Below the pieces are notes generated by a model. That model was not told the DNA's origin. It saw only the letters and a program-made list of their open reading frames with translations, and did no database searches. Shown one piece after another: positions 13,245-21,905 of a stretch of DNA of 64,000 nucleotides (the first letter of the stretch is position 1; each line of letters starts with the position of its first letter). The position numbers and the translations under genes are program-made. This DNA comes from Amblyomma americanum (lineage: Eukaryota; Arthropoda; Arachnida; Ixodida; Ixodidae): the NCBI RefSeq assembly GCF_052857255.1, contig NC_135497.1:119922744-119986743 (forward strand), read 5' to 3'.

Positions 13245-13620
13245 CTATGAGCATATGAGCATAGTTCTTCTGTTTATAAGGAAGGGTTCATTGATTTCGA
13301 AATAGACACTATTTATGGGGGATGTTCTGCATGCGCCAGTCGCAAGACGTAAGCCAAGGTTATGCACTGGGTCAAGTCGCTTTAGATATGACGGCCTCGC
13401 GGACCCGTACACAGTGCATTCATAGTCTAGGGTAGAACGTACTACAGCCCTATAGATTTGTAGAAGACATGTTCTATCAGATCCCCAGCGTTTTCTTGAC
13501 AGTACTTTTAATATATTCAGGGATTGGGAGGCTTTCTTTTTGGTGATGTTTATATGTGGCACGAATGTGAGATGGCTTGTTAAATGTTATGCCCAAAAAT
13601 TTATGTTCTTGTTCAACTGG
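13245..13620 (-). pseudogene. LINE RT thumb remnant
   Basis: The minus frame 13562-13245 includes SLNILKVLSRKRWGSDR and IYRAVVRSTLDYECTVYGSA, the region following the RT active site in RNase H-type LINEs. Before it, near 13600, is EQEHKFLGITFNK, the start of the thumb. A frameshift separates the two pieces. A second copy of this region lies at 16665-17640. Confidence 0.75.
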
Positions 13621-14281
13621 AAACGGATAGATAGATAAAGAGGAGGAGGGAAAGGCAGGGATGTTGACCAGAAAGGGGTTCCGGTTGGCTACCCTGCACT
13701 GGGGAATAGGAATTAGGGGACTAAAAGGAGGAAGAGAGAAGCGGAAAAAGGCATAACACGCACACACGCACAACGCTGTCACAATTTGTCACTCAATCCA
13801 GTCGCTCTCAAGTAGGCAAAGAGTGCCTTGTATGCCTTTAGGGCAGTCGACTGCTGTGGCCACGGACCGAGGATCTTTTGCTCTGTTAATGGGCGAGGAT
13901 CAAGGCGGTCCAGGGCACAACACAGTGTATGTCCTTCACTCGAAAATGCAGGGCACTCACAGAGAAGATGAGCGATGGTCTCCTCACAACCACAGCTTTC
14001 ACAGGCAGGGCTGTCGACCATCCCCATCCGGAAAGCATAGTGGTTGGTAAAAGCAACGCCGATCCATAAACGGCATAACAATGTTGCGTATCGACGTGCT
14101 GAAATTGTGAGCTCCTCGCTGAAAGTGTGAGCTCCAGCGCCAAAGGGCGAAGCCCACACGCAGCGTCAGGTCTTGATATTGGGATCCTCACTGGAAGTCC
14201 GTCGTTGTGAGCAGAACGCGCAGCCGCATCGGCCTGGTGATTACCATTAATCCAACAGTGTCCTGGCAGCCATTGAAAAAT
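13621..14281 (-). mobile_element. second LINE, 5' truncated, nested in the first
   Basis: A 661-bp leftward insertion splits the host RT frame between HLNEAS (right) and PVEQEHKFLG (left). On minus it encodes the end of an RNase H domain (WLPGHCWINGNHQADAAA near 14270), then TNHYAFRMGM and a Cys/His finger CESCGCEETIAHLLCECP, and ends ...YLRATGLSDKL followed by a stop at 13781-13779. The 3' UTR ends near 13621 in 'tctttatctatctatcc' (minus). The same tail family recurs at 50675-50880 and 60441-60740. Confidence 0.75.
13779..14281 (-). pseudogene. nested LINE RNase H/C-terminal ORF piece
   Basis: The frame 14159-13779 is open for 126 codons and ends at a natural stop. It is joined upstream by a frameshift near 14160-14190 to the RNase H piece WLPGHCWINGNHQADAAARSAH. 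The C-terminus ATGLSDKL is matched by DSGLSARL at about 60530, confirming a shared LINE family. The element is 5' truncated, so RT and endonuclease are absent. Confidence 0.7.
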
Positions 14282-14388
14282 GATGCTTCATTTAGATGCA
14301 TGGTGGGATCAATCTGTAAACCTCTTTTAAGCGAGAACACAACAGCAACTGTTCTTTGTGGGGAGAACTTAAGCCCATTTCTGTCTGG

Positions 14389-15060
14389 CTAAACCGCAAG
14401 TCTTTTTAATGTTAGTTGTACCTGTCGCTCACAGGTTGATAGGCCGGAGGATGTGAAAGCTATTTGAACGTCATCAACATATAGAGAATACATAAGGGAC
14501 TTTGGAATTATCTTACCTATGGAATTCATTTTCACGGCAAACAGGGTAGTACTGAAAATGCACCCCTGCGGTACCCCGTTCTCCTGAAGTAATTTTTTGG
14601 AAAGGGTGGAACCTAGGCGTACGTGGAATGAGAGCTCAGACAGAAAATCTTTTACACAGTTCAGCATCCTTCTACGGACCCCTATGTCTGCAAGGTCGCG
14701 AAGAATCCCAAACCTCCAGGTGGTATCATAAGCCTTCTCCATATCAAAGAATACTGCTATACAGTGTTTTTATGTATGAATGCTTCTCTAATTGCATTTT
14801 CGAGGCGGACGAGATGGTCAGTCGTCGAACAAGATTTTTTAAACCCACATTGGTGGATGTAGAGAAGTTCCAAGAGATTGAAGAACAAACATCAGCCTGA
14901 TGTTCACAACACTTTCAAACGATTTAGCGAGACAGCTAGTAAGGGCTATTGGCCTATAGCTACTGGGGGACGTTGGTGGCTTTCCAGGTTTATAATGGCT
15001 GTTTTCTACTCCTCGGGTATTTTTTTCTTGTATGAATATTATGTTGAACAAATTCGAAAG
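14389..15060 (-). pseudogene. LINE reverse transcriptase remnant
   Basis: Minus-strand fragments: PTSPSSYRPIALTSCLAKSFE (about 14990-14930, here split by frames), MEKAYDTTWRFGILRDL (about 14742-14690), then ENGVPQGCIFSTTLFAVKMN and the catalytic YVDD box in SLYVDDVQIAF (near 14485). All RT landmarks are present in order, and the YVDD active site is intact. A frame break near 14750-14840 and the nested insertion downstream inactivate it. Confidence 0.85.
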
Positions 15061-15289
15061 TGTCTCTACAGCAGGTTTGGAAAGATGGGCAAGAATTTCA
15101 TAGTGTATTTGGTCAGGTCCTGGAGCAGTTTTCTTGCCAGCAGACAGTACAGTATTGATTTCTTGGAGTGTAATAAGGCTATTGTATTTCTCATTTGCAC
15201 CTCCACTTGTTGGGAGTCTGTTTTTTCGCAGTGTTTTCGTATTTTAGAAATGACTGCCTATAGTGCAAGAACTTGAAACCGCAGCGAAG

Positions 15290-15780
15290 TGGTCCTCCAA
15301 TATGTCTGCCTTTTCCCCTATACTTGTTTGTGTACCAGGTGTTGTTAAAAGAGGAATCGGGAAAGGTGAATAGGTGCCACTTAGTTTTCTAACTTGTTCC
15401 CACATTTTTTTTTGATGTTGTGGAGCTGTTTATAGAAGACACGTAAGCTTTCCAGGATAATTTTTCGGCATTGCGCCGAATATATCTGGCTTGCGCCCTC
15501 GCCTTTTAGAAAAGTATAAGGTTCTCATGTGTTGGGTATCTGCGAAAGACTTCCCATGCTTTATTTTGTTTTTGCCTTCTTGCATTCACGTGTGTACCAC
15601 ACTTTGTGGTTCTGGCGGACCACTCCTGAGGATTTTGGAATTGATAGGTGTGCGGCAGTAATAATGCATGTTGTAAACATTGTATTTATTTCATTTATGC
15701 TTAGATTTTCCAAAGCAAAATTTTCTAAACTGGCCGGCCTTTTCTGCAAACGATTCCCAGTCAGCAAAATGTAACTTCCA
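15290..15780 (-). pseudogene. LINE linker between endonuclease and RT
   Basis: The minus frame 15767-15561 encodes LSIPKSSGVVRQNHKVWYTRECKKAKTK. This corresponds to the variable linker with its W-[WY]-x-x-E-C motif found between endonuclease and RT in RNase H-type LINEs. Further fragments (about 15540-15300) continue it in other frames. Confidence 0.65.
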
Positions 15781-16004
15781 ACGCCGTGGTTTGGTCGGTA
15801 TGACAGCTGGTGAGGATGACAGGCTTATTATGACAGGAAATTGATCGCTCCCATACAGGTTGTGAAGAACATCCCATTTAAAATCGGTAAAAACACTTGG
15901 TGAACAAAATTATAAATCTAAGCAGCTCATTTTCCCACTGCTTGGAGAACAGTAAGCGTGTTTTCCTGTAATCAGGAGGCAGATATTGTTGCAGAGGATA
16001 AAAT

Positions 16005-16185
16005 CTAAAATCCAGCCTCGGACGTCCGTTGCTCACTTCCCCAAAGCGAAGCGTGATTATTAAAATCCCGAACTAAAAGATATGGTTCCAGCAGCTGTAT
16101 TAAAATACTTTCTAAATCAGGAAGTTTGACTGTTAGGTGAGGTTCAGTGCACATGGAACATATTGTTATTGTCTTAAAATCGGGA
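16005..16185 (-). pseudogene. LINE endonuclease C-terminal remnant
   Basis: Minus translation gives FKTITICSMCTEPHLTVKLP and LLVRDFNNHASLWGSEQ. The latter matches the G-D-F-N-A-H-x-x-L-W-G-S block of apurinic-type LINE endonucleases, here with R in place of the glycine before D. Homology stops abruptly near 16185, which I take as the 5' truncation point. Confidence 0.75.
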
Positions 16186-16664
16186 ATAGGATGAGGAATC
16201 TGATGAGGAAGACGAGGAGGAGGACTGCCCAAGCTATGTGCTACCGTGAGCGCTTCCACCGCGATTGTTTGAATCGCCTACCTAAACTAGCCTGTTGGTA
16301 TAAGAAGGGTACCGGCGATGAACACGTCGCTGCGCTGGAGAGCTTGCAAAGCGCCGTAATTGGGTCTAGTTTGAATAAGCAGACGCGCATAAAGGACCTA
16401 CGCTGTCTGACCTTGTGGTTTTCGCGGTAACATGGCAAGTCCATTTACTACGAAGCTCGGATACAGCGAATGCAATGCGCGCGACCATCAGGCTTGTTAC
16501 GAGTGGGGTCTATTGTATATTGTTTTTGATGTACCCGTGTATTATATTCTCGACACCAATACTGACAATATAATATTCGGCGGTAAAAATGACGAACTCT
16601 GCGGCAGTTGAATTGTTTTCTCCTACTTGTCTTGTACAACTGAGCTTACGACGTAAACATAATT
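16186..16664. other. unidentified segment between two LINE copies
   Basis: Plus strand starts with a purine-rich (GAG/GAC) run at 16185-16225. It contains one 97-codon frame overlapping the LINE end (16137-16430) that is not recognisable. Flanked on both sides by pieces of the same LINE family. Confidence 0.4.
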
Positions 16665-17037
16665 TTTTGAGCAGTGTCTGTTAAATGCAGAGCAATTTCC
16701 ATATTTTTCGTCGAGTGCATGACATTTTTGTGTGTTCTTGCGGGGTTAGTTTTTTTTTTTTTCTATGCAAATGCGCTTGAGTTAGGTCGGTTACTGTAGG
16801 AAGGCTGTGCCATGGAGGTAGTGGGCCGAGATCTTGTGTAATGCCTGGCAGTTTATGAATTATTTCCAGTTCGCAGCATAAGTCTTCAAACCTGGTAGCA
16901 GTGATCTGATTTCTTCGGGGTTTATTATAGGATATCGTTCACGAGGTGCACTTGGTGCCGATGGTTTAGCAAAGGTGTTTTGGGGGCATTCGTATATTTA
17001 CAGAATTATATGCACGTCAACATGGCCCTTGTATGTT

Positions 17038-17289
17038 CACTAGGAGGCTTTTAGCGCCACCGCTGAGGCTCGCGGAGACGAAAAGGTGGTGGTGGTGACA
17101 CGCGCGCACTCGGGAAAACACATCTTGTGGGTATGTGCCATTAAGCCTGAGGACATCATCATCATCATCATCATCATCATCACCACCACCACCACCACCA
17201 CCACCACCACCACCATCATCATCATCCTGGCTACGTGTCTTGGCGGACGCGGCCTCGGAGGCGCCCGCCGCACAACCATGTAATAAATG
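17038..17289 (+). mobile_element. short insertion with triplet repeat
   Basis: The LINE alignment breaks at 17037 and resumes at about 17290. The insert carries 'gtgggtatgtgccatta', also present near 24980, then a triplet repeat, and an AATAAA near its right end (17282). Likely a retroposon fragment. Confidence 0.4.
17154..17226. repeat. (ATC)n(ACC)n(ATC)n microsatellite
   Basis: About ten ATC, eleven ACC and four ATC units in a row. The sandwich structure suggests a transition spread within an ATC array. Confidence 0.95.
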
Positions 17290-17750
17290 TGGCCCCTGTT
17301 GCCACAGGCTGATTAGATTCTACATACAGGCTAATAATGGGGGATGTTCTGTATGCATCTGTTGCAGCCTGAGTCCTAAGTTGTGCACTAGGTTCACCTG
17401 TCTAAGCCATAAATTACACACCCATAATCCAAAGTGGAGTGTTCCAGGGAGCGGCAAATATGTAGGAGGAAAATCGTGTCGGAGAATAAACATTCGCATG
17501 AAAACGCTTTCAGTTAAGGGTTATACCTTTGGAGAAGCATTAAATTTTAGATTTTGTTTGTGGCCGAAAAGTAGTTTGTTGTTAAAAGTTAAACCAAGGA
17601 ATTTATGTTCTGATTTCAAATTGTCAGCGAAGCTTGAAACCAAGGCAGGCGTGCTCTTGGCTGACATTAGTGTCCACATCTCATTATTTTGCTTTATTCC
17701 AAGGCATTCTGCGGTAATTAAACAAACAAGGACGTCTGCAACGCGGATAA

Positions 17751-18470
17751 TGATGCAGGGTAGAGTTGAATATTTTCGCTCACTAGTGTCCTCCGCAAAC
17801 TGGTTCGAATTCTCAGAGGTGCAAAATACTAATGCCTTGTATGATAAACTCCCGAACACAATCATCGGTCTATACGAATGTGCATCTCCTGAAGCAGTTA
17901 TAAAGCAAAGTAAAAGAAAAAGAAAAACGCAGATAACTCGTGACTTGCTGAAAAGAATCAAGGCGCGAAATCAGCTATTTTGTAAATTTATTCAATCTAA
18001 GGATATAGCACCACTGAAGGGATATAAGATGGTTAGACATAAATTAGCGTCCAACATAAAACGATTACGCAGTCAGTATTTCACAGAGAAATTTGCTAAT
18101 ATTTGCTACGACCCCCAGAAGACAAGGCGTGTATTAAAATATTTATTGCCATCTAGTAAGGCTTGTATTACCACAGAAATGAACACACGCGGGAAAACAC
18201 TAAGCGGTAAGGCACTGGGCGATAAATTCAATCGCTATTTCTTAACACTTGATGAATCTAATTCAGTGGGTTGTGCGATCTAGAAAAGCACGTGCAGATT
18301 GATATGCCGCACTCAGCATTCCTTATCAGAAATTGCTAATATTATTAACAGCCTAAAAAACAGCTCAGCCCCTGGATATGATGGCATAAAAGCTGCTCCT
18401 ATTAAGGCGGCTTCCGATCTGTTATGTGATGTACTGTCACTTAACAAATCTCGTAACAAAGAACCGAGTC
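17751..18470 (+). pseudogene. CR1-like LINE fragment, linker and start of RT
   Basis: A plus frame stays open to 18283. It encodes RDLLKRIKARNQLFCKFIQS, then SNIKRLRSQYFTEKFANIC, typical of the linker between endonuclease and RT in CR1-like LINEs. After a stop and frameshift, 18320-18470 gives INSLKNSSAPGYDGIKAAPIK, the first conserved RT block (S-x-G-x-D-G-I). Homology ends near 18470. It runs opposite to the LINE piece on its left. Confidence 0.75.
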
Positions 18471-20367
18471 AAGTACACAATTAAAACAAAAGCTGCGCAG
18501 CCACTTCGGGTTTTGTCACATTAAGACGGCTAGATATTGTCGTGCGCACCTCAAATATAACAAATCTCCGAGATTTTTCTTACAGCAGTTAATTAAAACG
18601 CAGCTGAAGGGGCACTGCTTTACTACCTGTGTTTGTGCGTACACGCGAACACATAGCTGCCACCTTTAGTACAAGTACCGATACAGGACCCCCCTGACCA
18701 GCCGATGTCGCAACTAATATAACTGGTGACCGTAGAACGCAGAGTGCAGAGCGGATCAGTCCGTTAATCAACTGCGCCCACACGGGCCACCGCCGCTCTC
18801 TCAGACCAAGAAGAAGCGCCGCGAACGCACGCTCCAATGCACACTTGACGCACGACAGGCGGGCAGCGTTCGGTTCGTTAAATTTAATGGCGCACATTAC
18901 TTACGGCACCTCTTTCGCAAACCTCGCGCAGTAGAAAGGGAACGATGCACGCGCACTCGCCCTGGATGAGCCACGCGTGCCTCCATCAGCCCCAGAGGGG
19001 CCCCTGCGCGATCAGCTCGCACACGGACAAGGTAGTTTAATGCGGTCTTTTTTGGGCGCTTCACGGTGCGCTCACGGCCGCTCATTTTCTCTGCTTTTAT
19101 TCCCGCTAACAAAAGAGACGTCCGCGCTCGGGCCACGGTGAACGGAAGAGCAGAGTAGCAGACGGATGCGTGACGTCAGCGCGCCAGACGCCCTGGCACC
19201 ACCTGGAGCGTGCAGCGGAAGCTGTGGGCGATGACGACGCAGCCGCTGAGAAACGCATCACCTGAACGGGCCAGACATGCTGGAGCCCGTAGCGTGATGC
19301 GGGGAAGAGCTGGACACACGAAATGGGGAACGGGGGGAGGGGAGGGGGGAGGGGAGACGCTGGCGCACGCAAAAAGAGATCGCGCGGGTGGCGCGCCTTC
19401 GGGCTGCGCGATCGCAAGGGCGGAGACAGGGCAAATATGGCCACCGTCCCACGGCCGCTCCTCCCATGGTTCAGCGAAACGAGCCCCCTGTATTTGTGGA
19501 AGGGGCGGCCCGCGAGCATATATGCGGGCTGCTCCCCAGCAGAAGCTATAGCCCGGAGCAGCGCTGATGCGCTGGTTGACAGCTGATCGGTGGCCATCGC
19601 GGAGTGTGAGAATCGTTTCTGGTGTTTGCGCTATGGACGACGAGGTGTACAAACTAGGCGCTAGGATTAAGACGCCATAAAGGAGAGTGAATCTAGTGAA
19701 GTCAGAGAGTGGCGATAGGAGCAAAGCTCGGTGTCCATCGAGCGCTCTCCTCTTGCATTTCAAAGAAACGACAAAAAAGAGTGACGGACGTGTGTGCGCC
19801 ACAGGGGAGGCGACGGAGCTCACAAAGGAGTGAACTGCGCACTCTTTTCGGTGCAACCTGCATCAGGCTCGCTTTTACGCAGTGCGAATAGGTACTGAGC
19901 ACCACAGTCGTTAGCAGCCATGACAAAACACAGTGGTTTTATGTGGACGCTGAAATCGATACACTACATCGTACTTCGAACATGTGCGAGAGAGTCCTCG
20001 CCAAACTCCACTCTGGAAGCACTGAGTTTCATGCGCATTTATGCGCCATTCTTCAGGAGAAAAATATGCCTTGTGCGTTTACCAGTTTAGTTTGGAGTGC
20101 GGGAATGTCATTCGTGATATCACAAGAAAAGCCCCTAGTTTTAGGTGGTATTCATTGTGATAGCAAGCACCGAGTGACTCCGCTTATTCCTATTGGCTCA
20201 GGTAATGGGACGAGTCACGGGTAAGCCAAAATCCTAGAGCCAACATAACCAAATTGTCACGGAATATAATGTCACGCCCCGCGATCAGCTTACGTGAGCA
20301 CCGCTGGTGTTTTTTAAACTATTTCTGCGTTTACAAATAGATGGGCATGGCTAAATGGTTTAACGGT
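18471..20367. other. CpG-rich block without a supported gene
   Basis: About 18880-19640 is strongly GC- and CpG-rich, with overlapping frames of 60-226 codons on both strands. That is expected by chance at this composition, and none shows a domain. It could be a promoter-associated region of a host gene. Confidence 0.35.
19518..19680 (+). promoter_or_regulatory. candidate promoter/first-exon region
   Basis: A GC box-like ggggcgg (19502-19508) precedes a TATA-like catatatg (19518-19525). At 19633 an ATG in good context starts MDDEVYKLGARIKTP followed by a stop; inside it 'gag|gtgtac' could act as a splice donor. All of this is suggestive only. Confidence 0.2.
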
Positions 20368-20419
20368 CGCGCGTACAGTACTCTGTACGCGCGCTTACTG
20401 TACTCTGTACAGTAAGCGC
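20368..20419. other. two overlapping perfect hairpins
   Basis: cgcgcgtacag (20368-20378) pairs with 20383-20393 around the loop tact. gcgcttactgtac (20391-20403) pairs with 20407-20419 around the loop tct. The stems are 11 and 13 bp without mismatch and share 20391-20393, so only one can form fully at a time. Confidence 0.85.
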
Positions 20420-20861
20420 CCGTAGATGCATAGATTACGAAAAAGCGTTTCATTCGGTTGAAACATCAGCAGTCATGCAGCAATTGCTTAAGGGCACAGA
20501 GTAGGCTAAAGCTGAAAAAAAAAAAAAGATTTCTGGCTTTCTGCCTAATGCCGAAACCTTGCTGAGCATTGTTTAGTAACATGTTTTTCCGCCTCTTATT
20601 AGCACCCATAAAGCCCCGCTTGCAAAAACCAAGTGGCGAGCGGGCACGCCTAATTTCTTTGGAGCCTGCCCTCGCTCGAATTACTGCGTGTAAAGTATGA
20701 AGTCGAAGAGAAAATCGGAAATATTTCTAAGTTCAGCTGACTCTCTAACAGGAGCAGGGTTAACCCAAAAGGTAGATGGTATGATCTAGGGAACGCTGGC
20801 AGGTTTTACTCTTTGCCTCTCTTATCACATTTCAGGCGCATGAATTCTTCACGTCTCCATA

Positions 20862-21012
20862 TAAACATGACGGAAGCGAACAGTCATCGAAGCCAAGTAG
20901 CACAGTGGATGGTTTCTTTTTTTTTAATTTGTGGTGTTCATCAGTGGGAGATTAATGGAGTGATTATATTAAAGATGATTAGAAAGCAGAAAAAAGAAAA
21001 CAACCCTTAAGC
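20862..21012 (-). mobile_element. SINE family B, 3' fragment
   Basis: 'gcgaacagtcatcgaagccaag' (20877) matches the tail 'gccaactgtcaccgaaacc' of the copy at 43036, and the following T-rich and 'gattagaaag' segments also match. It stops before the tRNA-like core. Confidence 0.6.
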
Positions 21013-21098
21013 TCATTGGTTTCGATGACTTCTGGTTTCCATCATGTATGTCATAACGAGCCCCTCTTTTCTCTTTCCTTGTCTTCTCCATATAAAAG
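21013..21098. other. spacer between two family B pieces
   Basis: Short segment with 'cttgtcttctccatataa'; no feature. Confidence 0.4.
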
Positions 21099-21446
21099 AA
21101 GCCAACGGTCTCCTAAACCAACAAAAGAATAGAGGAACGTTCCTATTTTTTAGAAATCTGTTCTGTTCATCAATGAGAAATATGTCGTATAAATATTTTA
21201 TGGCTGAAAGATAACTTAATAGAAAGTGGAAGAAAAAAAAACATCCACATGCTGTCGGTGGGATCCGATCTCACGACCTCCGAAATTCGCGTACGGTGCT
21301 CTATCAACTGAGCTACGGCGGTGGCTGTCCAATCTTCTGCTTCTGTGTTCATGTTTACGTGTAACCGATCCTTGAAAGTGTTCACTAACGCCACCCTCCT
21401 CCATAGCGGCGGACGTAGTACGTCCTGTATTACCGCGAGTGTCACA
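21099..21446 (-). mobile_element. SINE family B, copy 2
   Basis: Leftward copy with tRNA-like core at 21251-21322 (box A 'tagctcagttga', box B 'gatcggatcc'). It aligns with the copy at 43036-43392 over the whole length, including about 115 bp of leader 5' of the tRNA-like core ('gcggcggacgtagtacgtcctg' on plus near 21403). Confidence 0.8.
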
Positions 21447-21648
21447 TTTTCCTTTTGGATGAAGACTTAGAAAACAAGCGTAAGGCTGTCTTGGCCCACG
21501 TATTTATACAGGTTGGCTACCGACAGCGACCCCTGTCACGGATGACACGGAATGTGTTCGACGTACCCCGACACTTGGTGTGCGTAGAACCACCAGATAA
21601 GGAGCTCGTCTTTGGAGGCGAGTGTTCTTGCACCAATCAGTTCTTCAT

Positions 21649-21888
21649 ACCGCCGCGGTGGCTGAGTGGTTATGGCGCTCAGCTGCTGGCCCGAAAGACG
21701 CGGGTTCGATCCCGGCCGCGGCGGTCGAATTTCGATGGAGGCGAAATTCTAGAGGCCCGTGTACTGTGCGATGTCAGTGCACGTTAAAGAACCCCAGGTG
21801 GTCGAAATTTCTGGAGCCCTTCACTACGGCGTCCCTCATAGCCTCAGTCGCTTTGGGACATTAAACCCTCATAAACCAAACCAACCAA
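21649..21888 (+). mobile_element. Ruka-like SINE, full length, 17-bp TSD
   Basis: Complete rightward copy. The tRNA-like head is at 21651-21725 with box A 'tggctgagtgg' and box B 'gggttcgatccc'; the body follows, then the end 'ttaaaccctcataaacc' and a short (aacc)n tail. It is bounded by a perfect 17-bp duplication, accaatcagttcttcat, at 21632-21648 and 21889-21905. The intact duplication and few changes mark it as a young insertion. Confidence 0.95.
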
Positions 21889-21905
21889 ACCAATCAGTTC
21901 TTCAT

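Larger units (their letters stand above)
11776..16185 (-). mobile_element. RNase H-bearing LINE (I/R1/LOA-group), 5' truncated
   Basis: One leftward non-LTR element, about 3.75 kb after subtracting a 661-bp nested LINE. In order along the minus strand it has: apurinic-type endonuclease remnant (16185-16005), linker (15780-15290), reverse transcriptase (15060-14389), thumb (13620-13245), RNase H remnant (about 12960-12550), Cys/His finger (12380-12185), and a 3' UTR ending in a GC hairpin at 11829-11799. An RNase H domain downstream of RT places it in the I/R1/LOA group of LINEs. Frameshifts and stops occur in every domain. The 5' break falls within the endonuclease near 16185. Confidence 0.8.
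16665..17750 (-). mobile_element. second fragment of the RNase H-type LINE
   Basis: Sequences at 16780-17037 parallel 12985-13260 ('ggaaggctgtgccatggagg' against 'ggaaggctgtaccatggggg'). Sequences at 17335-17640 parallel 13310-13620 ('tgggggatgttctgtatgc' against 'tgggggatgttctgcatgc'). The minus frame near 17640-17580 reads SEHKFLGLTFNNKLLF, the thumb start. This is the thumb region of the same LINE family in the same orientation, interrupted by an insert at 17038-17289. The right edge is uncertain (17640-17750). Confidence 0.7.

Noticed and set aside
16185..16245. C-terminus of a transposase-like protein with an acidic run (GAG/GAC codons)
   Set aside because: The acidic frame is preceded by a stop within a few codons and ends after 19 codons; too short to support.
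17135..18283. 382-codon open frame on plus, the longest in the window
   Set aside because: Its first part is a translated ATC/ACC microsatellite, its middle reads antisense through a LINE thumb, and only the last third is a real CR1-like LINE piece. Not one gene.
19176..19856. 226-codon minus frame
   Set aside because: Lies in a CpG-rich block where several overlapping long frames exist on both strands; no domain, no composition shift.
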